A DNA stretch of 64,000 nt from Microbacterium sp. CGR2. Lineage in GTDB: Bacteria; Actinomycetota; Actinomycetes; Actinomycetales; Microbacteriaceae. The stretch covers positions 2,294,001 to 2,358,000 of the forward strand of contig NZ_RBHX01000001.1 in the NCBI RefSeq assembly GCF_003626735.1, in the 5' to 3' direction. Each line of letters opens with the position of its first letter. Within the stretch, counting starts at the first letter, position 1. The translations under genes were made by a program, and so were the position numbers. Below are positions 32,524-40,493 of the stretch, one piece after another. A model generated the notes under the pieces. That model saw only the letters and a list, made by a program, of their open reading frames with translations. It did no database searches and was not told where the DNA came from.

Positions 32524-33597
32524 TCAGGGCAGTGGCGTGTTGCGGGTGCCGAGGCGCGAGGCGTCGACGGTGTCGCGCGCGCCGCGCAGGACTCCGCCGA
32601 GGAACCCGACACCCCAGGCGAGGTGCATCGTCGGCAATACCACCAGCGTCCAGAGGCGCTGACCGAGCGCGCCGCCGCCGGGCGCGAACGCGACGCCGAG
32701 CACCAGGATCACGTAGAGACCGAGCGGGACGAAGGTCACGAGCCCGGCGACCACCGCGGCGACGCCGGTGAGCACGCCGGTCAGCTGCAGGACGCCGACG
32801 ACGAGGCCGAGGGCCACCAGGAGCACGAGAGCCGGTGGGGCGAAGTAGCGGATGCCGTTGCGCCGGCCGAACCTGCGCACCAGCTCACCGCGCCATGCCC
32901 CGGTGGCGCGGAACTGACGAGCGAGGCGGATCCAGCTCTCTCGCGGCCAATAGGTGACGGACAAATCAGGGTCGAACCATACGCGATGCCCGGCCTGACG
33001 GATGCGGAGGTTCAGCTCCCAGTCCTCGCCGCGGCGGATCGACTCGTCGAAAAGACCGATGTCGTCGAGCACCTCGCGGCGCATCACGCCCAGGTACGCC
33101 GACTCGGCCTCGCCCTCGTGCGTGCGCCCGTGGTAGGCGCCGCCGCCGAGCCCGACGGGGGAGTTGTACAACCGGGCGACCGCTTTCTGGAAGGGCGTGC
33201 GTCCTTCGGCGTGCATGACGCCGCCCACGTTGGCGGAGTGCGTGCGATCGAGCGTCTCCAGAGCACGGGCGGCGTACCCGGGGGAGAGTTCGGAGTGTGC
33301 ATCCACTCGCACGATGGTGCTGTAGCGGCTCGCCCGGATCGCGGCGTTCAAACCGACGGGGATGTGCGCCGCGGGATTCTGCACCAGGCGGATCCGGTCG
33401 TCGGCGGCAGCCAGCCGTTCGGCGAGCTCCGTGGTGCCATCCGTCGACGGGCCGAGGGCGAGAACGAGCTCCGCCGGAGCATCGAGTTCCTGGGCGAGCA
33501 CGGACGCCACCGCATGCTCGAGGTAGGCGCGCTCGTTCAGGACCGGCATCACGAATGAGACCCCGGGGAGGGGCGGGACGGATTCGTTGGCGGGCAC
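32524..33597 (-). CDS. family 2 glycosyltransferase with C-terminal membrane helices
   Basis: This 357-residue protein has an N-terminal GT-A domain (FVMPVLNERAYLEHA, VRVDAHSELS with the DxD-like acidic pair, and RRGEDWELNLRIRQAG). Two to three membrane helices follow (about 255-345). Such enzymes extend lipid-linked or wall glycans at the membrane, and the ExD-type segment GEDWELN is a succinoglycan-ExoA-like feature. I chose the GTG at 33597; the ATG at 33621 is a possible alternative. It faces the third glycerophosphotransferase gene divergently, and both probably serve the same polymer. Confidence 0.85.
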   Translation of the reverse strand: MPANESVPPLPGVSFVMPVLNERAYLEHAVASVLAQELDAPAELVLALGPSTDGTTELAERLAAADDRIRLVQNPAAHIPVGLNAAIRASRYSTIVRVDAHSELSPGYAARALETLDRTHSANVGGVMHAEGRTPFQKAVARLYNSPVGLGGGAYHGRTHEGEAESAYLGVMRREVLDDIGLFDESIRRGEDWELNLRIRQAGHRVWFDPDLSVTYWPRESWIRLARQFRATGAWRGELVRRFGRRNGIRYFAPPALVLLVALGLVVGVLQLTGVLTGVAAVVAGLVTFVPLGLYVILVLGVAFAPGGGALGQRLWTLVVLPTMHLAWGVGFLGGVLRGARDTVDASRLGTRNTPLP

Positions 33598-33696
33598 ATG
33601 ACGATCATGGCATGGCGACATCGGGCGTTCCCTGATGCGCGGCGCGCGGCAGGTCAGCCGACGCCGCACCCGCCGCGGCGGTGCCGCGCGACTCAG

Positions 33697-33702
33697 TATC
33701 CT
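33697..33702 (+). promoter_or_regulatory. -10 element (TATCCT) of the third glycerophosphotransferase gene
   Basis: TATCCT with a six-base spacer to the ATG at 33709. A GGAGGG directly touches that ATG. This excludes the longer reading from 33598. Confidence 0.45.
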
Positions 33703-33708
33703 GGAGGG

Positions 33709-34992
33709 ATGGGTGCACTGTCTGACGCGAAGAAGGCGTACCGTCTCCTGAGACGGGCGATGGCCTCGCGCAGCGCCGTGCAGCGGGTGCGTCGTCGGCT
33801 CGCCGGTCGCGAGCCGTATCCGCTGGACCATTTCCGGATCGCGGTGTACTTCGCCGACGGTGCCGTCAACATGTACCAGATGCGTCAGTGGTATCGGCCG
33901 CTCGCCGAGCTCTCCCAGCGCTGGCCTGTCGTGGTGCTCTCCCGCTCGGCCACCGGAGCGGAGCAGCTGCTCGACGAGGATGCTCCTCCGGTCGCGTTCG
34001 TCCCCAAGGTGCGCGACCTCGAGCGGTTCATCGCTCAGCAGGACATCCGGGTCGTTCTGTACGTCAATCAGAACACCCGCAACTTCCAGATGTTCCGGTA
34101 CGGACGCCGCTGGCACGTGTTCATCAATCATGGCGAGTCCGACAAGATGTACATGACGACCAACCAGTACAAGGCCTACGACTACGCCTTCGTGGCCGGT
34201 CAGGCCGCGCGGGATCGGCTGTCCCGCACGCTCTGGGACTACGACATCGACCGGCGGACCCTCGACATCGGCCGCCCCCAGGCGGATCACTACTCCGGCA
34301 CGCTGCCGTACACCCCCGACGAGCGCACCGTCGTGCTCTACGCGCCCACGTGGGAGGGAGACCGCCCCAGCGCGCATTACGGTTCGATCGCCAGCCACGG
34401 CGAGACGCTCGTCGCTCAGCTGCTCGCGACAGGTTCACATCGCGTGATCTATCGTCCGCATCCGCGAAGCGGCGTCGTCGACGAGGTGTACGGCGCAGCG
34501 CATCGGCGTATCGTCGCTGCGATCGGCGCGGCGAATGCGGCGGATGCCACGGCGCAGCACATCTACGACGACGGAGCGGAACTGGGTTGGCAGCTCTCGG
34601 CGGCGGATGTCGCGATCGTCGACATCTCAGCCATGGTCTATGACCGGCTTGCCGCCGGTAAGCCCCTGATGATCACCCGTCCGGTTGATCCGGAGGCCTC
34701 CATCGACACCACGGGCTATCTCGCGGACTGCGAATGGCTGACGGTGGATGCCGCGCCCCGCATCGCCGGGGAGATCGACCGTGTCCGCGCCGACGATGTC
34801 GCCGTCGCACGCTTGCGGATGTGGGTGCAGCACTACTTCGGCGACACGACTCCGGGCGTCGCCACCGCGAAGTTCCACGCCGCGATCGAACGGCTGATGA
34901 ACGAGTGGGACCAGTGGCAGGCGCATGAGGTCGGGGCGATTCGCGAGGACCAGGACGACGACGACGAAGAAGCCGACGAGGAAGAAGCGTGA
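33709..34992 (+). CDS. CDP-glycerol glycerophosphotransferase family protein (third of three)
   Basis: This 427-residue divergent TagB-like GT-B protein has FINHGESDKMY where canonical members have the WHG motif, LYAPTWEGDRPS, YRPHPRSG, and IVDISAMVYDRLAAGKPL in place of TDYSS. The replaced TDYSS motif sets it apart from the two genes upstream and suggests a different donor or acceptor. The C terminus is a run of acidic residues. It overlaps birA by four bases (GTGA), so part of a housekeeping operon depends on its translation. Confidence 0.78.
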   Translation: MGALSDAKKAYRLLRRAMASRSAVQRVRRRLAGREPYPLDHFRIAVYFADGAVNMYQMRQWYRPLAELSQRWPVVVLSRSATGAEQLLDEDAPPVAFVPKVRDLERFIAQQDIRVVLYVNQNTRNFQMFRYGRRWHVFINHGESDKMYMTTNQYKAYDYAFVAGQAARDRLSRTLWDYDIDRRTLDIGRPQADHYSGTLPYTPDERTVVLYAPTWEGDRPSAHYGSIASHGETLVAQLLATGSHRVIYRPHPRSGVVDEVYGAAHRRIVAAIGAANAADATAQHIYDDGAELGWQLSAADVAIVDISAMVYDRLAAGKPLMITRPVDPEASIDTTGYLADCEWLTVDAAPRIAGEIDRVRADDVAVARLRMWVQHYFGDTTPGVATAKFHAAIERLMNEWDQWQAHEVGAIREDQDDDDEEADEEEA

Positions 34993-35753
34993 GCTTCCCG
35001 CTCGGAGCCGCGGCGGCCGCACGTCTGGATGTGGTGCCGCGAACCGGATCGACGAATGCGGACCTCCGCGACCACGCCGACGATCCCGAAGGCTGGCCGC
35101 ATCTGTCGACCCTCCTCACCAGGCATCAGACGGCAGGCCGCGGGCGTCTCGACCGCACCTGGGAGGCTCCTGACGGCGCGGCGCTCGCCATCTCCGTCCT
35201 GCTGCGTCGGGTTCCGACAGAGACCGCCGCGCGCGGTTGGATTCCACTGGTGGCCGGCGTCGCCATGGCGGAGGCCGTCGAAGCGCAGCTTCCCGGCCAC
35301 GACGTCGCCGTGAAATGGCCGAATGACGTCCTCGTCGATGGCCTCAAGATCTGCGGCGTCCTCGCGGAGGCGACGACGGATGCCGTCATCGTGGGTGCCG
35401 GCGTGAACACGGACATGACGGCCCGCCAGCTCCCCGTGCCCACCGCCACCTCGTTCGCGACGATGGGCGCCAAGGCCGACGAGGACCGCTTGCTGGCCGA
35501 CTACCTTCGCGGACTCGAGCGCTACATCTCATCGCTGGCGGCGGCGGAAGAAGCGATGACGAGCGGGGTGCACGCGGTCGTCACCGCCCGGTGCGCGACG
35601 CTCGGGCGCACGGTGCGTGTGACGATGCCAAGCGGGGACACGATCGAGGGGGTGGCATCGGCGCTTGATCCCGAGGGGCGGCTTCGGGTGTCCACCGGCT
35701 CCGGCGAGCGAGCGATCTCCGCCGGCGACGTCGTGCACGTGCGCCCCGCGTGA
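34989..35753 (+). CDS. birA: biotin--[acetyl-CoA-carboxylase] ligase
   Basis: This 254-residue group I biotin protein ligase lacks the N-terminal DNA-binding domain of E. coli BirA, so it should biotinylate acyl-CoA carboxylases but not repress transcription. The biotinyl-AMP loop is GRGRLDRTWEAP (residues about 49-60) and the catalytic KWPNDVLVDG segment lies at about 108-117. A small C-terminal SH3-like domain ends the protein. The GTG overlaps the upstream stop. PH-domain, purK and purE genes follow in the same direction, a typical actinobacterial order. Confidence 0.93.
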   Translation: MSFPLGAAAAARLDVVPRTGSTNADLRDHADDPEGWPHLSTLLTRHQTAGRGRLDRTWEAPDGAALAISVLLRRVPTETAARGWIPLVAGVAMAEAVEAQLPGHDVAVKWPNDVLVDGLKICGVLAEATTDAVIVGAGVNTDMTARQLPVPTATSFATMGAKADEDRLLADYLRGLERYISSLAAAEEAMTSGVHAVVTARCATLGRTVRVTMPSGDTIEGVASALDPEGRLRVSTGSGERAISAGDVVHVRPA

Positions 35754-35793
35754 TCTGACACGCCGCCGCGCAGAGCGCTTTGTCGCAGATCAC
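35750..35793. repeat. inverted repeat GTGATCTG/CAGATCAC around the birA stop
   Basis: Arms at 35750-35757 and 35786-35793 form an 8-bp stem with a 28-base loop. The left arm contains the birA stop codon and the right arm ends four bases before the CACAAT -10 of the next gene. It may be a weak terminator or an operator. Confidence 0.3.
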
Positions 35794-35796
35794 AGG

Positions 35797-35802
35797 CACA
35801 AT
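35797..35802 (+). promoter_or_regulatory. -10 element (CACAAT) of the PH-domain gene
   Basis: CACAAT with a six-base spacer to the GTG at 35809. Confidence 0.45.
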
Positions 35803-35808
35803 GGTGGG

Positions 35809-36360
35809 GTGACTCAGCCCGTGACGCTCGGTGGTCGGCCCTTGATGCCTGCGCCCGGCGCGCCGTCGGAGGAGCTGCTGATCGCACGCTTCCGCAGTCA
35901 TGCTCGCCGACTGTTCTGGTCGGCGCTCGTCCTCATCGCCACCTTCGGTGCCACCGCCTACTTCTACGGCAACCTGCCCGAAGGGCTGGAGAACTGGATG
36001 CTGCTCGTTGCGGCGAGTCTGGTCGTGCTGGTCCTGGTCGTCGTGCCTTTCACGGTCTGGTACTCGCGCAGCACCACGATCACGACCCGGCGAGTCATCG
36101 CGCGGCACGGGATCGGCGCGCGTCGGCGGCAGGAGATGTCACATGCACGGGGCTACACGATCGCCGTACGTCGCGGACCGCTGCAACGGCTGTGGGGTTC
36201 CGGCACGATCACTCTTTCGAACGGCGTCGATGCGCCTCTTCGGCTGAGCGAGGTTCCCAACGTGACGCTGGTGCACGAAACACTCGCCGACCAGATCGAG
36301 GTCGGACAGATACTCGCGCACCGCGACGCGCAAGGCACCGACAGCTTCGGTCACGCCTGA
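35809..36360 (+). CDS. bacterial PH-domain membrane protein
   Basis: This 183-residue protein has two membrane helices (about residues 34-54 and 59-82) followed by a bacterial PH (bPH2/YdbS-like) domain with STTITTRRVIARHG, SHARGYTIAVRRGPLQRL and GTITLSN. The domain probably binds lipids or membrane partners; no enzymatic motif is present. It lies between birA and purK, as in many actinobacteria, but the co-location has no established meaning. The start is defined by the leaderless -10. Confidence 0.82.
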   Translation: MTQPVTLGGRPLMPAPGAPSEELLIARFRSHARRLFWSALVLIATFGATAYFYGNLPEGLENWMLLVAASLVVLVLVVVPFTVWYSRSTTITTRRVIARHGIGARRRQEMSHARGYTIAVRRGPLQRLWGSGTITLSNGVDAPLRLSEVPNVTLVHETLADQIEVGQILAHRDAQGTDSFGHA

Positions 36361-36427
36361 TCCGCTCGAGCGTGATCGACAGCGTCTCCGGTGCGGAAGA
36401 ATGGGCACGGACGAATGGAGGCGGCAG

Positions 36428-37549
36428 ATGGCGCTGCGTGTGGGAGTTATCGGCGGAGGACAGCTGGCCAGGATGATGATCGCCCCGGCGGTGGAGCTCG
36501 GGCTCGATCTGCGGGTGCTCGCCGAGGCCGAGGGCATGTCCGCGCAGCTGGCAGCGACAGCGGTCGGCGACTATCGCGATCTCGACACCGTCCGAGCCTT
36601 CGCGAAAGACGTCGACGTGGTCACATTCGATCATGAGCATGTGCCCCAGGACGTCCTTCGGGCGCTGGTGGCCGACGGCATCGCGGTGCGCCCCGGGCCG
36701 GACGCCCTGCAGTTCGCGCAGGACAAGCTCGTGATGCGCTCCCGGCTCGCCGAGCTCGGCATCCCCCAGCCCGATTGGGCACCCGTCCGCGACGCGGCGG
36801 ATCTGCAGCTGTTCCTGGACGAGCACGGTGGGGCCGGAGTCGTCAAGACGCCACGAGGCGGCTACGACGGCAAGGGCGTGCGCGTGGTCCGCTCCAGTGC
36901 CGACGCACAGGATTGGCTCGATGATCTTCCCGCGGGCGACGCGCTCCTGGTCGAAGAACTCGTGCCCTTCGTGCGAGAACTGGCGCAGCAGGTGGCACGT
37001 CGGCCCAGCGGTGAGATCGTCGCCTATCCGGTGGTGGAGACCGTGCAGCGCGACGGCGTGTGCGCAGAGGTCATCGCCCCGGCGCCCGCCGCGCACGAGC
37101 GCCTTGCTCAGGTGGCCGAAGAGATCGGACGCACGATCGCCGAGGGCCTCGATGTGACCGGAATGCTGGCCGTCGAACTGTTCGAGACCGACGACCGCAT
37201 CCTCGTCAACGAGCTCGCCATGCGTCCTCACAACAGTGGGCACTGGAGCCAGGACGGCGCGGTGACCGGTCAGTTCGAGCAGCATCTGCGTGCGGTCGCC
37301 GATCTGCCGCTCGGCAGCGCGGCTCCGCGCGCCGCGTGGGCGGTGATGGTGAACGTGCTCGGAGGTCCCGCCCAGGGAACGCTCGAGGCTCGGTTCGACG
37401 CCGCGATGGCAGAGCACCCCACAGCGAAGATCCACACATACGGAAAGGCTCCGCGTCCCGGCCGCAAGGTCGGTCATGTGAACGTCGTGGGCGATGACCT
37501 CGACGATGCCGTGTACGTGGCGCGGGCCGCAGCAGCCCATTTCGACTGA
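36428..37549 (+). CDS. purK: 5-(carboxyamino)imidazole ribonucleotide synthase
   Basis: This 373-residue ATP-grasp enzyme makes N5-CAIR from AIR, ATP and bicarbonate in purine synthesis. GGGQLARMM opens the protein, the ATP-grasp loop is TPRGGYDGKG near residue 143, and NELAMRPHNSGHW (about 263-275) is the catalytic/metal region diagnostic of PurK. The ATG at 36428 follows GGAGGCGGCAG; an AAGAAT hexamer (36397-36402) would give a short leader. PurE, the next enzyme, follows 74 bases later. Confidence 0.95.
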   Translation: MALRVGVIGGGQLARMMIAPAVELGLDLRVLAEAEGMSAQLAATAVGDYRDLDTVRAFAKDVDVVTFDHEHVPQDVLRALVADGIAVRPGPDALQFAQDKLVMRSRLAELGIPQPDWAPVRDAADLQLFLDEHGGAGVVKTPRGGYDGKGVRVVRSSADAQDWLDDLPAGDALLVEELVPFVRELAQQVARRPSGEIVAYPVVETVQRDGVCAEVIAPAPAAHERLAQVAEEIGRTIAEGLDVTGMLAVELFETDDRILVNELAMRPHNSGHWSQDGAVTGQFEQHLRAVADLPLGSAAPRAAWAVMVNVLGGPAQGTLEARFDAAMAEHPTAKIHTYGKAPRPGRKVGHVNVVGDDLDDAVYVARAAAAHFD

Positions 37550-37611
37550 GTCGATGGGCCGCTCAGGGGCAGATTGGCGTGCCGTTGGGGACTTCTCCCA
37601 GCGGCAGACCG

Positions 37612-37617
37612 TAGCCT
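37612..37617 (+). promoter_or_regulatory. -10 element (TAGCCT) of leaderless purE
   Basis: TAGCCT with a six-base spacer to the GTG at 37624. purE may thus have its own promoter in addition to readthrough from purK. Confidence 0.5.
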
Positions 37618-37623
37618 GATCAG

Positions 37624-38139
37624 GTGACTGAGCCACTGCACTCTTCCGCCGCGCCTCTGGTGGGCGTCATCATGGGATCCGACTCCGACTGGCGCGTCAT
37701 GAGCGACGCTTCTCAGGCGCTCGCGGACTTCGGCATCGCACACGAGGTGGAAGTCGTCTCCGCCCACCGCACGCCGGACAAGCTGATGTCGTACGCGCGC
37801 GAGGCTCGTGCTCGTGGACTCCGCGTGATCATCGCCGGCGCCGGGGGAGCAGCGCATCTGCCGGGTATGGTCGCGTCGATGACCGCACTTCCCGTGATCG
37901 GTGTGCCCGTTCCTCTGGCCTACCTGGACGGGATGGACTCTCTGCTGTCGATCGTGCAGATGCCTGCCGGCATCCCCGTCGCGACCGTGTCGATTGGCGG
38001 GGCGCGCAACGCGGGCCTGCTGGCGGCACGCATTCTCGGCGCTGCTGATGCCGACCTCGCAGACAAGGTGGAAGCGTTCGCGCGCGACCTCGAATCTCAG
38101 GTCGAGCAGAAGAACGAACGGCTGAAGGGTTCGCTGTGA
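37624..38139 (+). CDS. purE: N5-carboxyaminoimidazole ribonucleotide mutase
   Basis: This 171-residue class I PurE converts N5-CAIR to CAIR. The active-site segment [13 protein letters not shown], the SAHRTPDKL motif with its catalytic His, and [11 protein letters not shown] are all present. Length is normal. The LCP gene begins with a GTG overlapping the stop, coupling an envelope ligase to a purine gene. Confidence 0.95.
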   Translation: MTEPLHSSAAPLVGVIMGSDSDWRVMSDASQALADFGIAHEVEVVSAHRTPDKLMSYAREARARGLRVIIAGAGGAAHLPGMVASMTALPVIGVPVPLAYLDGMDSLLSIVQMPAGIPVATVSIGGARNAGLLAARILGAADADLADKVEAFARDLESQVEQKNERLKGSL

Positions 38140-39590
38140 CCCTTGCGCCGCCGCGCGCGACCGGTCGCCCCCTGATCGAGACGCGGCCGTTGCGGCACCC
38201 GGATGCGGCGGACCCCGGCCTGATGGCGAAACGCGGTTGGTGGCTCGTCGTACTCAATCTTCTCGTGCCGGGTTCTGCGCAGATCCTCGCCGGAAACCGT
38301 CGACTCGGCCGCTTCGGCCTGGGCGCCACCCTGCTGGCCTGGTTCCTGGCGATCGTGGCCGCCGGGCTCGCCCTGTTCGCTCGGCCTGTGCTGTTGTGGC
38401 TGACGATCGGTGGGGGATGGTTCTCCGCGGTTGTGCTGACGCTCGTCCAGATCCTCCTGGTCGCCTACGTCGTGCTCTGGATCGTGCTGACCTTCGACGC
38501 CCTGCGTCTGGTGCGGCTGGTGAAGGTGCCGCGTGCTTCGCGGCTCGCGATCCCGGTCGTGGCCCTCGTGCTCCTCGGCCTCGTGGGCGGGGCGGCCGGT
38601 TACGCCGCCACCGCCGTCGGATCGGCCCGCAACACGATCAGTTCCATCTTCGGTCTGAGTGGGCCGAGTGTCGAGCCGAGTGAGGGCTATTACAACATCC
38701 TTCTCCTGGGCGCCGACAGCGGCGACGGTCGCGATTCGCTCCGTTATGACAGCATCTCGGTGGTCTCGGTCAACGCCGATACCGGCGCTGTGACGATCAC
38801 GGGCATCCCGCGCGAGCTTCCCCACGCGCCGTTCAGCGAGGGCAGCCCGATGCAGGCGCTATACCCGAACGGCTTCGAGGGTCAGAGTTCGTCGACATGC
38901 GGGTGGAACGGCTGGATGAATCACGTGCGCAACGCCGCAGAGGTCTGCCGCGAGGATGGCGGAGCTGAGCTTTATCCGGATGCCGCCTCGCACGGATCGT
39001 CGCCAGGGATCGAAGCGACCAAGGACGCGGCCGAGGGCGTGCTGGGAATTGAGATCCCGTACTACGTCTTCGTCGACATGCACGGTTTCGCCGAGGTCGT
39101 CGATGCACTCGGGGGCGTGGACATCAATGTGACCGAGCGTCTGCCGAAAGGCGGTCCGCCCGACGGGTGGACCGGGACAGACGTGAACGAATGGGCCATC
39201 GGCTGGATCGAGCCAGGCCAGCAGCACATGGACGGCGACACGGCCCAGTGGTACGCACGTTCGCGGTACACCACGAGTGATTGGGACCGCATGGAGCGCC
39301 AGCGCGAGCTGCAGGAGGCGATCCTCGCCCAGTTCACTCCGCAGACGGTCCTCACCCGGTTCAATGAGGTCGCCGCTGCCGGGACGGCGCTGATCGACAC
39401 CGACCTGCCGCAGGACAAACTCCCCGAGTTCTTCGATCTGATGCTCGACGCGAAGAAGCAGCCGGTGACCACGATCGAACTGACCCCGGCCAATGGCGTC
39501 GACGAGCACCAGCCGGATTACGCCGTCGTCCACGAGATGATCCAGCAGGCGCTGCACCCGCCGACGGAGACCCCCGCTCCCGAGCAGTGA
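38136..39590 (+). CDS. LytR-CpsA-Psr (LCP) family glycopolymer ligase
   Basis: This 484-residue membrane protein has four to five hydrophobic N-terminal helices (about 30-170) instead of the usual one, then an extracytoplasmic LCP domain. LCP landmarks are [48 protein letters not shown] and the Arg-rich [19 protein letters not shown] enzymes move undecaprenyl-linked glycopolymers such as teichoic acids to peptidoglycan. It is the likely attachment enzyme for the polymers made in this region. The GTG overlaps purE by four bases. Confidence 0.9.
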   Translation: MTLAPPRATGRPLIETRPLRHPDAADPGLMAKRGWWLVVLNLLVPGSAQILAGNRRLGRFGLGATLLAWFLAIVAAGLALFARPVLLWLTIGGGWFSAVVLTLVQILLVAYVVLWIVLTFDALRLVRLVKVPRASRLAIPVVALVLLGLVGGAAGYAATAVGSARNTISSIFGLSGPSVEPSEGYYNILLLGADSGDGRDSLRYDSISVVSVNADTGAVTITGIPRELPHAPFSEGSPMQALYPNGFEGQSSSTCGWNGWMNHVRNAAEVCREDGGAELYPDAASHGSSPGIEATKDAAEGVLGIEIPYYVFVDMHGFAEVVDALGGVDINVTERLPKGGPPDGWTGTDVNEWAIGWIEPGQQHMDGDTAQWYARSRYTTSDWDRMERQRELQEAILAQFTPQTVLTRFNEVAAAGTALIDTDLPQDKLPEFFDLMLDAKKQPVTTIELTPANGVDEHQPDYAVVHEMIQQALHPPTETPAPEQ

Positions 39591-39609
39591 TCGAAGCGGG
39601 GCGTTACAC

Positions 39610-39671
39610 AGCCCACGGGCATGCCGCAGCCCACGGCCGTCGCTCGAGAGAGTGAAGGACGACCGTGGGCT
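39610..39671. repeat. repeated arm AGCCCACGG able to form two alternative hairpins
   Basis: AGCCCACGG occurs at 39610-39618 and 39628-39636. Both copies are complementary to CCGTGGGCT at 39663-39671. Only one can pair at a time. It lies in the 175-base gap between the convergent LCP and LPXTG genes, just after the LCP stop. Confidence 0.5.
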
Positions 39672-39696
39672 TCCGGTGCGGACACCGGGTGCACCA

Positions 39697-39733
39697 GACG
39701 ACGGTGATCGGAGGGGGAGGGATCACCGTCGTC
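39697..39733. terminator. 13-bp hairpin between convergent genes
   Basis: GACGACGGTGATC (39697-39709) and its exact complement (39721-39733) flank an 11-base purine-rich loop. It lies between the ends of the LCP gene and the LPXTG gene and can act on either strand. Confidence 0.7.
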
Positions 39734-39765
39734 CAGTCGACCACCGCCGGAGGCGGTAGCCGGAT

Positions 39766-40350
39766 CTAGGCCCGCTTGCGTCGCGCAGCCCCAGCTGCGA
39801 CCAGCGCGCCCCCGCCGACGAGCGCGAGCGCTCCGCCGCCGACGATCCACGGCGACACGTCGCCACCCGTGAGAGCCAACTCGATGCCCTGGCCGGTGAG
39901 CGGCAGCTCGGTGCCCGCAGGCGCTGCCGTCGGGTCCTGACTGCAGCTCGAGGCCGACTCGTCGCCCTGTGACACGGTGATGGTCGCATTGTACGAGCGC
40001 GAACCTCCGAAGGCGATGCCGTAGGAGCCCTGGCCGTCGGACGGCGGACGGAAGGATACCGTCAGGCTTCCGTCGGCGCCGGCGGTGTTGCCGGACACCT
40101 CGGCACCGGAGGCGTTCAAGCCGGACACCGAGACATTCACGTCTTCTGACGGCAGGAAGTAGCCCTCGCCGAAGACGATGGTCGAGACTCCGCAGACGTC
40201 GATGATCGGATCGCCGACCTTCGGGCCCGGCGTGTCCGCGTAGGAGCCGGAAGCGGCCCCGTGAACGGGCGGCGCGGCAGTTGCGGCGGTCGGTGCGATG
40301 AGCACCAGTGCGCCGACAGCAAGGCTGATGGCAGCAAGTTTTTTCAGCAT
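39766..40350 (-). CDS. LPXTG-anchored secreted surface protein
   Basis: This 194-residue protein has a signal peptide (residues 1-28, AxA cleavage site at TAATA-APPV), a single Ig-like or adhesin-like beta domain, and a sortase signal: LPLTG, a hydrophobic helix and the positive tail ARRKRA. It would be covalently attached to the cell wall by a sortase encoded elsewhere. Two cysteines (CGVST and SSCSQ) could form a disulfide. The ATG at 40350 follows GGGGAG and begins the signal peptide. Binding partner unknown. Confidence 0.82.
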   Translation of the reverse strand: MLKKLAAISLAVGALVLIAPTAATAAPPVHGAASGSYADTPGPKVGDPIIDVCGVSTIVFGEGYFLPSEDVNVSVSGLNASGAEVSGNTAGADGSLTVSFRPPSDGQGSYGIAFGGSRSYNATITVSQGDESASSCSQDPTAAPAGTELPLTGQGIELALTGGDVSPWIVGGGALALVGGGALVAAGAARRKRA

Positions 40351-40414
40351 GATTCTCCCCAGAATTTCATGCGGAATCGCACCCGAACACACCCCTGCGT
40401 TCGACTGCGTGAGC

Positions 40415-40439
40415 TCATCTTGCCCCCACGGCAAGATGA
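40415..40439. terminator. 10-bp hairpin between DUF4012 and LPXTG genes
   Basis: TCATCTTGCC (40415-40424) pairs with GGCAAGATGA (40430-40439) across a five-base loop. It lies 55 bases downstream of the DUF4012 stop and 65 bases upstream of the LPXTG start on the same strand. It could be a terminator of the former or an operator or attenuator of the latter. Confidence 0.5.
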
Positions 40440-40493
40440 CAGAGCCCAGATATTCCCCAGTGAGGCCGACAGTATCCTATCCAGCGAAGAAAG

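Noticed and set aside
33598..33708. Longer start for the third glycerophosphotransferase gene
   Set aside because: The added residues are Arg/Pro-rich noise and lie upstream of the TATCCT hexamer.
40351..40434. Longer start for the LPXTG protein
   Set aside because: It would place about 28 polar residues before the signal peptide. The ATG at 40350 has its own GGGGAG site.
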